This document shows positions 1 through 7,850 of a DNA stretch of 64,000 nt, in pieces. Within the stretch, counting starts at the first letter, position 1. Each line of letters starts with the position of its first letter. Position numbers and translations under genes: made by a program. The stretch lies in contig CAMDGB010000002.1 in the NCBI GenBank assembly GCA_945897915.1, forward strand, positions 1 through 64,000, written 5' to 3'. Below the pieces are notes generated by a model. It did not search any database. It was not told the origin of the DNA and was given only the letters and a program-made list of their open reading frames with translations. Origin of the DNA: Chryseobacterium gleum. GTDB lineage: Bacteria; Bacteroidota; Bacteroidia; Flavobacteriales; Flavobacteriaceae.

Positions 1-14
1 TTTTATTTTCAATT

Positions 15-680
15 TTATTTTTTAGTAATCAAAACGAAATCTTTTAAATAAAAAGGTTCAAAATAAGCCACATCTTCAAATTGACTATTCTGAAATTTTT
101 GAAAGGAAATCAAACCCATTTCTGCAGCAGAAGGAAATTGAATTTCTGGATAATAGTGAAATTTTTCAACAGTTAAAATTTCTTTGAATTTCATCGCGCC
201 ATCGCCAATTAAATGTAATATTTCTGATTCTTCTTGATATGAATTTTCATCAATAACTTCTGCTTTAGTTGCTCTAATTTTGGTGAAGCTACTATCGAAA
301 AACGCACTAAATACCTCTAATCTTCTGGCATCAATCATTGGAATTATAATTCCCGAATTCACCTGAATTTTTCTAGCCAATATTTCCAACGTATCCAAAG
401 CAATTAATGGAATGGATAATGCATAGCACAAACCTTTTGCTGCAGAAATACCAATTCGCAAACCAGTATAAGAACCTGGTCCTTGACTTACTGCTACAGC
501 ATTTAAATCTTGTAGTTTCAAGTTGGTTTCTAAAAATAACTCTTCAATAAAAACATGTAATTTTTCGGCATGGGAAAAATTTTGTTCCGACAATTCTCTT
601 ATTGCAAGAGTTTTTCCAGCTTTTGATAAAGCCACAGAACAATTTTTTGTAGCCGATTCTATATTCAGAATTAATGCCAT
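15..680 (-). CDS. tsaB: tRNA threonylcarbamoyladenosine biosynthesis protein TsaB
   Basis: TsaB is the non-catalytic ASKHA-fold partner of TsaD; with TsaE it transfers threonylcarbamoyl from TC-AMP to A37 of ANN-decoding tRNAs in the cytoplasm. The N-terminus MALILNIESATKNCSVAL and the motif SQGPGSYTGLRIGISAAKG (about residues 65-82) are typical of the family, and the 221-residue length fits. The open frame extends 14 codons further upstream, but those codons (SFFVSLRFKF) are not family-like, so the ATG at 680 is preferred. It lies downstream of the adaptor/TolC genes on the same strand, but a terminator hairpin at 714-739 separates them, so it probably has its own promoter. A TTTCTTTG box near 700 is a weak candidate. 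Confidence 0.93.
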   Translation of the reverse strand: MALILNIESATKNCSVALSKAGKTLAIRELSEQNFSHAEKLHVFIEELFLETNLKLQDLNAVAVSQGPGSYTGLRIGISAAKGLCYALSIPLIALDTLEILARKIQVNSGIIIPMIDARRLEVFSAFFDSSFTKIRATKAEVIDENSYQEESEILHLIGDGAMKFKEILTVEKFHYYPEIQFPSAAEMGLISFQKFQNSQFEDVAYFEPFYLKDFVLITKK

Positions 681-713
681 TATAATAGTAAATTTAAAAC
701 GCAAAGAAACAAA

Positions 714-739
714 AAAAGACACAATTTCTTGTGTCTTTT
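714..739 (-). terminator. Intrinsic terminator after the adaptor gene
   Basis: The 11-bp arms AAAAGACACAA and TTGTGTCTTTT surround TTTC, which reads GAAA on the minus strand. It lies 20 nt past the stop of the HlyD-family gene and is followed by a U-rich tract in the minus transcript. Confidence 0.75.
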
Positions 740-759
740 AAAATCAAAAAATATACTTA

Positions 760-2085
760 CTAACTTTTCTTTTCTTTAGCTTTTTTATCTTGGTCAGATT
801 TGGTTTCTAATCTAACTTTATCATTTGGCTTCAACTCTTTTGAAACCAACGTGTATGGCCCAACAATAATTTCGTCACCTTTTTTCAGACCTGTCAAAAT
901 TTCAATATTAGTATCATCTTGAATGCCGGTTTTTACAACTCTAATTTTAGCTTTATCGCCAACTTTAACAAAAACACACTCAAATTTTATATCCTTTTTA
1001 GGTGTTTTACCTTTTTTTTCTGCTTCTTCTTTTTCAATTTCTGCCACTATATCTTTTTGAGTTGAAGTAGTGTCGTCTTTTATTACAATGGCACTGATTG
1101 GAACTGCCAAAACATCTGTGCTTCTTTTTGTTTCAATATCAACTGTAGCGGTCATTCCTGGTCTAAACGGTGAATAACTAACCGGTTTTCCTTCTAATAA
1201 ATCTTGATAAGATGCTTTTACTAATCGTACTTTTACTTTAAAGTTTGTAACTTGATCTGCTGTCAAACCTGTTGTTGCAGAGTTTGAAATGCTAGTAACT
1301 ACTCCATCAAATTTTCTTTTTAAATAGGCATCCACTTCAATTTTTGCCGAATCGCCAATGCTTACTTTTACAATATCATTTTCATTTACATCTACTTCAA
1401 CTTCCATATTGTTTAGGTTAGCAATTCGCATCATTTCGGTACCTGCCATTTGTTGTTGTCCTAAAACACGTTCGCCTAATTCGATATCTAATTTAGAGAT
1501 TGTTCCATCTGCTGGCGCAAAAATGGTTGTTCTTTTTAAATTATCGCTAGCTTCTGTAACGTTTGCCGAAGCAGATTTCATTTGATAATATGCTGATTGC
1601 TTACTGGCAACTGCCACTTCATAAGCAGAAACAATTCTGTCCCATTCTGCACGAGAAATTACGCCTTTATCGTACAGTTTTTTATTTCTGTCGTAATTGG
1701 CTTTCGCTTCTTTAACTTGAGCATCAGCCTGACTTACACCAGCTTTTGAAGTTGATAAAGACGCCACAGTTCGGTCAACTCCAGAAGTATAAATGTCTGG
1801 ATTGATTTTTACCAATAATTGTCCTTTTTTAACTTCCTGCCCTTCTTTTACGTTTAAAGCAATAATTTCACCTGAAACTTCTGGCATAATTTTAATTTCA
1901 ACTTCAGGTTGAATTTTTCCGGTAGCTGAAACGGTTTCAATAATAGTCATCGTTTCTGCTTTAGAAACTTCTACAATTTTACTGTCGTCGTTATCTCCAA
2001 TTTTCCCTGATTTTTTTAGAATAATTAATACAGCAATTACTGCAACTATACTTCCTAAAATGATAAATAATTTTTTTCTAGACAT
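760..2085 (-). CDS. Efflux periplasmic adaptor subunit (HlyD/MacA-like, RND-MFP family)
   Basis: Periplasmic adaptor that would link an inner-membrane transporter to a TolC-type channel. The 441-residue protein has one N-terminal membrane anchor (about residues 5-23). A lipoyl/barrel-sandwich half follows (VSATGKIQPEVEIKIMPEVS, about 53-72), then a long alpha-hairpin (about 100-185), the second lipoyl half (FAPADGTISKLDIELGERV) and beta-barrel domains. The C-terminus is strongly Lys-rich. It sits 4 bp downstream of a TolC-family gene and is surely cotranscribed with it. No MacB-type ABC permease or ATPase follows; the next gene is tsaB. The partner pump must be encoded elsewhere or outside the window. 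The family assignment is firm, the substrate unknown. Confidence 0.88.
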   Translation of the reverse strand: MSRKKLFIILGSIVAVIAVLIILKKSGKIGDNDDSKIVEVSKAETMTIIETVSATGKIQPEVEIKIMPEVSGEIIALNVKEGQEVKKGQLLVKINPDIYTSGVDRTVASLSTSKAGVSQADAQVKEAKANYDRNKKLYDKGVISRAEWDRIVSAYEVAVASKQSAYYQMKSASANVTEASDNLKRTTIFAPADGTISKLDIELGERVLGQQQMAGTEMMRIANLNNMEVEVDVNENDIVKVSIGDSAKIEVDAYLKRKFDGVVTSISNSATTGLTADQVTNFKVKVRLVKASYQDLLEGKPVSYSPFRPGMTATVDIETKRSTDVLAVPISAIVIKDDTTSTQKDIVAEIEKEEAEKKGKTPKKDIKFECVFVKVGDKAKIRVVKTGIQDDTNIEILTGLKKGDEIIVGPYTLVSKELKPNDKVRLETKSDQDKKAKEKKS

Positions 2086-2089
2086 GGTT

Positions 2090-3451
2090 TTATTGTTTTT
2101 CTATAAGTGGAATTCCGAAATAAAATTCTAAAATTTTAATTCTAAAAATATAATCGTATTTGGTTCTTAGTACTTCTGATTGAGCATTTACAAAAGCGGT
2201 TTGAGATTGGTTGTAATCGAAAACATTCATCATACCAATTTCGTATCTGTCTTTTGCATATTGCATGGCTAATTCGCGAGCTTTTTCAATTTGCAAAGCG
2301 GCTTCATAACTTTCTTTTGCGGCTTTTGTATCAGTATAAGCAGTAAATACGTTTCGCTCAATATCTAATTCTTGTTGATTTTTTGCCAATTGGCTTTTAG
2401 CTAATGCAATTTTAGTTCTGGCTACATTATTTCTAACTGACAAACCATTAAAAATAGGAATATTAAGTGAAAACCCAAAATTTTGACCTTTATTGGTACT
2501 AAACTGATCAAACAAAGGTTTTGGTCTAGTTATTATCGGCACACCGTTAATTATTTCAAATCCGTTAGAATTAGATGCTCTTGTATTATAACCATAAAAC
2601 GCTGTTAAACTTGGTAAATATGCTCCTTTTGCAATAGAAATATCTTTTTCTGCAAGTGCTAAATTTGTTTCCGCAATTTTTAATTCTGTTCTATTTTCTT
2701 TCGCTTTTGCGATTACAGCTTCTGGCGTTTCGTTTAAAATTGTAGATAACATAGAAGGCATATCGTCTTCGGAGATGTCAAAATTTTGAAAATCTTTAAT
2801 TTGTAATAATTGTGCCAAACTTAATTTTGACAATAACAAGGTATTTTCTGCTACAATTACACGCTGATTTCCTGTAGCCATAGTAGCTTCAATGTCTAGC
2901 AAATCTCCTTTTGGAACATTTCCTGCATTTACTAACTCAACTGTTCTGTTGTATTGCTTCGTATTAAGTATTTTTTGTTGGGTTTGAACTTTTAAATTTT
3001 CTTTGTTAAATAAAATCTGTAAGTAAGCATTGGCGACGTTTAACGCAATATCTTCTTGCATTTTCGTTAACTGATATTGAGAAGCAATGATAGCTAAATT
3101 GGCTTTTCTTAACTGATTTACATTTTGCAAACCTTTAAAAATATCCACATTTGCATTTAAATTGGCAGAGGTAAATTGGGTCGTTTGATTTTCTAACAAA
3201 CCCGTTGTAATATTTTGATTCAATCCAATATTCCAGGAATGCGAGGAAGATGCATTGATATTTGGTAAAAAATTACCAATTGCGTCTTTTTTGGCAATTG
3301 ACGATGTTTGCAAATCTAATTCGGATTGTTTGATAGTAATATTGTTTTGTATAGCATAATAAATACATTCTTTTAATGTCCATTTTTTTTCTTGGGCAAA
3401 AGAAGCAACACTTGCGAAAAATAATATTAATATGAAATGTACTGACTTCAT
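2090..3451 (-). CDS. TolC family outer membrane efflux protein
   Basis: Outer-membrane channel component of a tripartite exporter. The 453-residue length is normal for the family. A signal peptide is visible (about residues 1-19, ending SVASFAQ), followed by the two repeated OEP halves rich in long helices, for example the ALAEKDISIAKGAYLPSLTAFY segment near 265-287, a typical OEP second-half signature. It is the first gene of a two-gene unit with the adaptor at 760-2085 (4-bp gap). It is divergent from the DUF4403 lipoprotein gene, and the 156-bp spacer must hold both promoters. Export substrate cannot be told from sequence. Confidence 0.9.
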   Translation of the reverse strand: MKSVHFILILFFASVASFAQEKKWTLKECIYYAIQNNITIKQSELDLQTSSIAKKDAIGNFLPNINASSSHSWNIGLNQNITTGLLENQTTQFTSANLNANVDIFKGLQNVNQLRKANLAIIASQYQLTKMQEDIALNVANAYLQILFNKENLKVQTQQKILNTKQYNRTVELVNAGNVPKGDLLDIEATMATGNQRVIVAENTLLLSKLSLAQLLQIKDFQNFDISEDDMPSMLSTILNETPEAVIAKAKENRTELKIAETNLALAEKDISIAKGAYLPSLTAFYGYNTRASNSNGFEIINGVPIITRPKPLFDQFSTNKGQNFGFSLNIPIFNGLSVRNNVARTKIALAKSQLAKNQQELDIERNVFTAYTDTKAAKESYEAALQIEKARELAMQYAKDRYEIGMMNVFDYNQSQTAFVNAQSEVLRTKYDYIFRIKILEFYFGIPLIEKQ

Positions 3452-3503
3452 TTTATAAATTGTTTTATTATTTGACCAATATTTTTAAAAAATGTTACAC
3501 TTT

Positions 3504-3630
3504 AAAATTAAAATTTTACTTTTATACCTGAAATATTTTTAAATGAAATACAATATTTCTTATTTTTTTATGTTGTCTCTAAACATCTTATTGCAAAGTC
3601 TTTTACTATGAAAATTAAAATTTTACTTTT
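3504..3630. repeat. 20-nt perfect direct repeat spanning the DUF4403 start codon
   Basis: The string AAAATTAAAATTTTACTTTT occurs at 3504-3523 and again at 3611-3630, 107 bp apart. The second copy forms codons 2-8 of the DUF4403 gene; the first is upstream in the divergent promoter region. It could be a small duplication of a gene start or coincidence in AT-rich DNA. Confidence 0.6.
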
Positions 3631-4993
3631 TGGAATTATAAATATGTTTCTATTTAGCTGCAGTACCTCTAAAAAAATAGAAGCACTAAAACCAGAACCT
3701 AGCAACAATGCGCCAATAGTGTACAGTAATAAAACATCGCTAATTTCTATGCCGATGGAAGTGAGTATGAAAGAAGTGGAATATCAATTAAATAAAAACG
3801 TAAAAGGTTTAATTTATGCGGATACCATTTTAAATGACGATAAAACAGAAATGAAAATTTGGAAAACTTCTGATATTAAATTGCTAGAAAAAAACGGTGA
3901 AATTGTTTCGGTAATACCTTTAAAAATTTGGGCAAAATTAAAATACGGAACTGAATTTATGGGTTTAAACGACACTAGAGAAATAAATTTAAACGGAACC
4001 ATAACCTTAAGTAGTAAAGCTAATTTTGCCAACTGGAAACTAAATACCACTTCTAAAATTGAGTCTTTTGAATGGAGCGAAAGTCCAAATATTTTAGTAG
4101 CGGGCAAAAATGTGCCAATTACATACATCATCAATCCAACAATATCGATATTTAAAGGTAGAATAGCTAAGATGATAGATGAAGCGATAAATAAAAGTTG
4201 CGACTTTAAAACCCAAGTTATGCAAGTTTTAGAAACACTTTCTGTACCTTTTATGGCTAATGAAACTTACGAAACTTGGTTCAAATTGGTTCCAAATGAA
4301 ATTTATAGTTCAAATGCTGTTTTGAGCAATTCTAAAATTACAATGAATTTAGGTTTGAAATGCCAAATGCAAACCTTAATTGGACAAAAACCAAAAAGTG
4401 GTTTTGATAAATCTAAAATAGTTTCTAAAGCAGTTGCTAAAATTCCGTCTGATTTCAATGCTTCTGTAGCTGCAGTTTCTACTTATGAAAGTGCAAGTAG
4501 AATTATGACAAAAAATTTCATGGGACAAGAATTTGGCTCTGGAAAAAGAAAAATTACTGTTCAAAAAGTAACCTTATGGTACAAAGACGGAAAAATGATT
4601 ATTGCATTAGACGTTTTAGGATCGGTGAATGGAACTATTTATTTGGCAGGAATTCCAAAATATAATTCGGTAACAAAAGAAATTTATTTTGAAGAAATGA
4701 ATTACGTTTTAAACACAAAAGGTCTTTTAACAAAGACTGCAAATTGGCTGTTGCAAGGTGTTATTTTAAATAAAATTAAAGAAAGTTGTAAATATTCTAT
4801 TCAACCTAATTTAGAAGAAGGAAAGAAAAATATGCTTCCTTATTTAACTAATTATTCTCCAATGAAAGGTGTTTTTGTAAACGGAAAATTAAACGATTTT
4901 GTGTTTGAAAAAATGGAACTTTCCGAAAATGGAATTGTGGCATTTATAACTGCAACAGGTGCTATGAAAATTACAATTGACGGAATGGAATAG
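3608..4993 (+). CDS. DUF4403 family lipoprotein
   Basis: 461-residue envelope lipoprotein of unknown function. The N-terminus MKIKILLFGIINMFLFSCST is a lipoprotein signal with the lipobox Cys at residue 18. The rest fits the DUF4403 family: beta-rich tandem segments with the family's MPMEVSMKEVEYQLNKNVKG start, and an internal repeat of the 'intermembrane lipid-binding tube' style, although that structural idea is inference. It is a lone plus-strand gene between two minus-strand operons. The upstream spacer is 156 bp, and the downstream spacer carries degenerate repeats rather than a clear terminator. Confidence 0.8.
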   Translation: MKIKILLFGIINMFLFSCSTSKKIEALKPEPSNNAPIVYSNKTSLISMPMEVSMKEVEYQLNKNVKGLIYADTILNDDKTEMKIWKTSDIKLLEKNGEIVSVIPLKIWAKLKYGTEFMGLNDTREINLNGTITLSSKANFANWKLNTTSKIESFEWSESPNILVAGKNVPITYIINPTISIFKGRIAKMIDEAINKSCDFKTQVMQVLETLSVPFMANETYETWFKLVPNEIYSSNAVLSNSKITMNLGLKCQMQTLIGQKPKSGFDKSKIVSKAVAKIPSDFNASVAAVSTYESASRIMTKNFMGQEFGSGKRKITVQKVTLWYKDGKMIIALDVLGSVNGTIYLAGIPKYNSVTKEIYFEEMNYVLNTKGLLTKTANWLLQGVILNKIKESCKYSIQPNLEEGKKNMLPYLTNYSPMKGVFVNGKLNDFVFEKMELSENGIVAFITATGAMKITIDGME

Positions 4994-5001
4994 CTTTAGG
5001 G

Positions 5002-5160
5002 AAAAGGCGAAAGGCATAAGACATAAGGCATAAGGCAAATTATATAGAAGATAATTATACTCATCGTTTGTCATGCTGAAAGCATCTCTTATTAGTTGAA
5101 TTGAACAACGTTAAGTGAAACCATTTCAGGGAGACAAAAATTGTGTTAATTTTTTGAATA
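5002..5160. repeat. Imperfect short-period repeat and repeat-like intergenic spacer
   Basis: Positions 5002-5038 consist of drifting AAGGCATAAG-type units (AAGGCGAAAGGC, ATAAGACAT, AAGGCATAAGGC). The rest of the spacer includes GTCATGCTGAAAGCATCTC near 5070-5088, a small inverted repeat that resembles dispersed intergenic sequences I recall from other Flavobacteria. No gene is seen here. Confidence 0.6.
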
Positions 5161-5161
5161 A

Positions 5162-5446
5162 TTATACTTTAACTTCTTTCTTCTTTTGTTTTAATCGCCA
5201 TACTGCGTAAAACACCCCTGCAACTAAAATATAGGGTATGGCCATTAAATATACAATTCCGTCATTAACACCTTCGGCAACTGATTTGTTGGCTTCATTT
5301 TGCAGAGAAGCCCTACACATGGCGCATTGACCTTGAGAAAATAGAGAATAGAAAATAGAAAATAGAACATAAATACCGCGTTCAGCTTCTATATTCTTTA
5401 TTCTACATTCTATATTCTTGAATTTACTTAACATAATAAGGCGCAA
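5162..5446 (-). CDS. Small membrane protein with QCAMC motif; N-terminus derived from repeats
   Basis: Hypothetical 94-residue protein. The C-terminal half (QCAMCRASL at 40-48, then VNDGIVYLMAIPYILVAGVFYAVW, one TM segment) resembles short Flavobacterial proteins found next to oxidase accessory genes. Normally QCAMC directly follows a cleaved signal peptide. Here residues 6-38 are encoded by two arrays of TAGAA/TTCTA-type short repeats (5335-5368 and 5386-5421). By chance these give a hydrophobic stretch YVLFSIFYSLFSQ that could serve as a signal. The start is uncertain (ATG at 5446 or 5434), and either overlaps the end of the DUF420 gene. It may be functional or a decaying gene. C41 and C44 could bind metal or form a disulfide. 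Confidence 0.6.
   Translation of the reverse strand: MRLIMLSKFKNIECRIKNIEAERGIYVLFSIFYSLFSQGQCAMCRASLQNEANKSVAEGVNDGIVYLMAIPYILVAGVFYAVWRLKQKKKEVKV
5335..5421. repeat. Pair of short-period repeat arrays in inverted orientation
   Basis: Plus strand 5335-5368 is built from AGAAAATAG/AGAGAATAG units; 5386-5421 is built from the reverse-complement type (TTCTATATTC, TTTATTCTAC). The two arms are about 33 nt each around a 17-nt spacer and could form an imperfect hairpin. They lie inside the reading frame of the QCAMC protein. Confidence 0.7.
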
Positions 5447-6005
5447 TCATTACGTAAACTACCACGCCCGTAACGGCTACATATAACCAAATAGGAAAGG
5501 TAATTCTCGCTAATTTTTTATGCTTATCAAATCGTTTTGACAAAGCTCGAACGTAAGTAAATAGCACTAACGGAATTATTATTACGGATAGTGAAATATG
5601 TGTAATTAAAATAAATAAATAATTAATTCTTTCAAAACCAATAGCTACTCTTTCAGATTCTTCTAAAATTGAGTTGTGGTTGGTATCGCCGTAAACTGCA
5701 GAAATAGAAGTCATATGATACGCCACATACATTAACAAAAATACTAAAGAACAAGCTATTGCTGTTTTCATCAAATATTCGTGTAGTTTTCTTTTCCCGT
5801 TTTTAATTGCTATAACAGCAACTACTAATAAAACGGCAGTAATTCCATTAATGGTAGCATAAATCGGTGGCAAAAAGTTTAAAGGCTCTACGTCATAGCC
5901 TAATTTTCTTAAATTTACCCCAAATAAAGCAGCTACAGCAATTGGAATAATAATAGATACAGCTGTGATTAATTTATTGTATTTTGTTTCGATGTTGTTT
6001 TCCAT
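5424..6005 (-). CDS. DUF420 domain membrane protein
   Basis: 193-residue integral membrane protein with about five hydrophobic segments (roughly residues 10-30, 43-65, 78-100, 125-148 and 165-190). Conserved polar residues, such as HEYLMKTA and YVAYHMTS, are family-like. DUF420 proteins are usually found beside cytochrome oxidase assembly genes (SCO, CtaM-like), and this is the case here: SCO at 6042 upstream and the subunit III/IV genes further up. A role in oxidase assembly or copper/heme delivery is inferred from context. The 3' end overlaps the start of the downstream QCAMC gene by 11-23 nt, suggesting translational coupling. Confidence 0.85.
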   Translation of the reverse strand: MENNIETKYNKLITAVSIIIPIAVAALFGVNLRKLGYDVEPLNFLPPIYATINGITAVLLVVAVIAIKNGKRKLHEYLMKTAIACSLVFLLMYVAYHMTSISAVYGDTNHNSILEESERVAIGFERINYLFILITHISLSVIIIPLVLFTYVRALSKRFDKHKKLARITFPIWLYVAVTGVVVYVMIAPYYVK

Positions 6006-6041
6006 AATGTATATTTTTACTTTTGCCTTTGTATTTTTAAT

Positions 6042-6668
6042 CTATTCCTTTAATAATAATTTGATATCTTCTTTTAATGCATCAACTCCGGTTTGTTCTA
6101 AACCGTCATAAAATAAAATTGGATTACCGAATTTATCTTTTCTACTTCGAATGTTTCCTTGTTTATCAATTAGCGCAAATTGTCCGGAATGACCAAAACC
6201 TCCTTGTGCTTTTGCATCTTTTCCTGCTTGAATATAAAAACCTTTATTGGCTAAATTCATAATATAATCAGAATTGCCACTTAAAAAATGCCAATTTGGA
6301 TGTTTCACTCCTAAGGTTTTGGCGTGTTCCTTTAAGAAAGCAGGTGTATCATGTTCTGGGTCGATGGTAATTGATGCGATTCCAAAATCTAAATTTCCGT
6401 AAAACTCATCTTGAACTTGCACCAAATTTTTATTCATTACTGGACAAATTGTTAAGCAATTTGCAAAGAAAAATTCAACTACATATACTTTGCCTAAGTA
6501 TGATTTATCTGATATTTTTTTGCCGTTTTGGTTAGTTAATTCAAAAGAAGGCACTTTAGCTAATTTTTCTAAACCACTATCTTTAAATCTTACCCTTAAT
6601 TCATTTACTGTCCAAATTCCAAACAATAAAACAATAAATGATATTCCGATATATGAGTTTTTTTTCAT
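6042..6668 (-). CDS. SCO1/SenC family copper chaperone
   Basis: 208-residue membrane-anchored thioredoxin-fold protein that delivers copper to the CuA site of cytochrome oxidase subunit II. One N-terminal TM (about 6-22) is followed by the signature FFFANCLTICPVMN with Cys71 and Cys75 (CxxxC) and the third copper ligand His160 in GHSGQFALID. All three ligands are present. The gene is flanked by a SCO-like gene without cysteines upstream and DUF420 downstream; gaps are about 30-36 bp, consistent with one transcript. It acts on the periplasmic side, presumably on the CoxB encoded at 27249-28409. Confidence 0.92.
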   Translation of the reverse strand: MKKNSYIGISFIVLLFGIWTVNELRVRFKDSGLEKLAKVPSFELTNQNGKKISDKSYLGKVYVVEFFFANCLTICPVMNKNLVQVQDEFYGNLDFGIASITIDPEHDTPAFLKEHAKTLGVKHPNWHFLSGNSDYIMNLANKGFYIQAGKDAKAQGGFGHSGQFALIDKQGNIRSRKDKFGNPILFYDGLEQTGVDALKEDIKLLLKE

Positions 6669-6699
6669 GAATCTAATTTTAATCTTGGCTAAAAGCAGT

Positions 6700-7392
6700 T
6701 TACTTTTTAATTACTTCTTGTTCAATTTTGTCTCTAAAATCGTCTTTACGTTTGTTCTTTTTTAATGCCAAACGGTATTCGCGAAGTAATATTTTTACAT
6801 CATCAGACATTTCATTGTGTAATTCTGCAGCAGAGATAGTGTTATAACATTCTCTATATTCCACTTTTCCTTTAATTTTTTGTCCTTTTCTTCCTCTCAA
6901 GTTTTTTTCTTTATCTATTATATAAACAAAAGAAGTGGCTGTATAAGTGTCTAATTTGTTTTTAAAATTAAACGTGTTGAAATATTCTTGAATGGCTTCA
7001 GGTTTTGCGAAAAGAAAATGCCAGTTTTTCAAATCATTAGATAATCTTCTAAACTCTAACATAATGGCTTTAATTTTATCTTGATTGCCATCTGGTAAAA
7101 TCATTACCATTTGAAAATCTTTAAAACCTTCGTATTTATTGTAAATTTTTTGATTTAAGTTAAATAAATTGGCTTTTACCTCTTCAATATTACTTCCTGG
7201 AAATCCCAAAACGGTAATATTTTTGTCTAAAACCACTTTTTCACCATTTAAAGAAACAAATTGATTTGAAAGTTCAGCATGATTTTTCGAAATAATTGGC
7301 AGGAATAAGGAGTTATGAGAGGCTGTGGCGAAAAACATGTAAGCCACTATTGGCAAAATGAAGAGTACAGTTAATACGATATATTTTTTCAC
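6700..7392 (-). CDS. SCO/thioredoxin-like membrane protein lacking Cys ligands; GTG start
   Basis: Hypothetical 230-residue protein, MKKYIVLTVLFILPIVAY at the N-terminus (one TM), followed by a thioredoxin-like domain (VLDKNITVLGFPGSNIEEVK near residues 50-69). The domain lacks the CxxxC of true SCO proteins. It is next to the real SCO gene, so it is probably a conserved accessory factor of the oxidase cluster. An ATG 17 codons upstream (7443) lies inside a terminator hairpin and upstream of a good TATCTTTG promoter box (7418-7425). The GTG at 7392, immediately before KKYIVL, is therefore chosen. Function unknown. Confidence 0.75.
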   Translation of the reverse strand: MKKYIVLTVLFILPIVAYMFFATASHNSLFLPIISKNHAELSNQFVSLNGEKVVLDKNITVLGFPGSNIEEVKANLFNLNQKIYNKYEGFKDFQMVMILPDGNQDKIKAIMLEFRRLSNDLKNWHFLFAKPEAIQEYFNTFNFKNKLDTYTATSFVYIIDKEKNLRGRKGQKIKGKVEYRECYNTISAAELHNEMSDDVKILLREYRLALKKNKRKDDFRDKIEQEVIKK

Positions 7393-7417
7393 TTCAGTAA
7401 AATTAATTATTGAGATA

Positions 7418-7425
7418 CAAAGATA
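7418..7425 (-). promoter_or_regulatory. Bacteroidota -7 box TATCTTTG upstream of the SCO-like gene
   Basis: A perfect TAnnTTTG match on the minus strand, just downstream of the terminator at 7424-7462 and about 25 nt before the GTG start at 7392. It starts a second transcription unit within the oxidase cluster. Confidence 0.65.
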
Positions 7426-7462
7426 AAAAAAATCCCGTTCCAATATAATTCGGAACGGGATT
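7424..7462 (-). terminator. Strong intrinsic terminator after subunit IV
   Basis: Perfect 11-bp GC-containing stem (AATCCCGTTCC with GGAACGGGATT, 7431-7441 and 7452-7462), a 10-nt loop and seven U residues in the minus-strand RNA. It lies 17 nt past the subunit IV stop. Confidence 0.88.
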
Positions 7463-7478
7463 ATTATAATTTATTTTA

Positions 7479-7829
7479 TTAAAATATCCATTTGTAATGA
7501 GATTTTTTAAATACATCAAAAATATAATCTGCTTCTATTAAAATAATGAAACATAAATATAAAATTAAGAATACTAATGGGGCTACAACAGACCATCGCA
7601 AACTTTTCTTTTCGCCTTCTAAGTGCATAAAAGCCCACATAATATAGTATGCTTTTACGATTGTTAAAATTATAAACAACCAATTTAGTAAACTCATTCT
7701 TAAAAATGTTCCTAAAAATAAAGCTTCTGGTTTTGTAATACCAAAATATACCTCTACAGTTGTAATTACAGATAAGATTCCGAAAACGGTCCAGATTCTT
7801 TTCATATTAGATTCATGTGCGTGTGCCAT
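7479..7829 (-). CDS. Cytochrome c oxidase subunit IV (prokaryotic type)
   Basis: 116-residue membrane protein with three hydrophobic segments (about 12-30, 45-66 and 80-100), containing the family signature AYYIMWAFMHLEGEKKSLRW. Length and topology match the small fourth subunit of bacterial A-type heme-copper oxidases. It follows the larger subunit III gene by 21 bp on the same strand and is followed by a strong terminator. The N-terminus MAHAHESN carries two His residues, in keeping with other oxidase subunits in this genome. No catalytic cofactors are expected. Confidence 0.88.
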   Translation of the reverse strand: MAHAHESNMKRIWTVFGILSVITTVEVYFGITKPEALFLGTFLRMSLLNWLFIILTIVKAYYIMWAFMHLEGEKKSLRWSVVAPLVFLILYLCFIILIEADYIFDVFKKSHYKWIF

Positions 7830-7850
7830 AATATTTATTTTTACTAAAAA

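Noticed and set aside
3814..4134. 106-codon minus-strand frame inside the DUF4403 gene
   Set aside because: It is antisense to a well-supported gene, with composition expected of a shadow frame and no family-like sequence.
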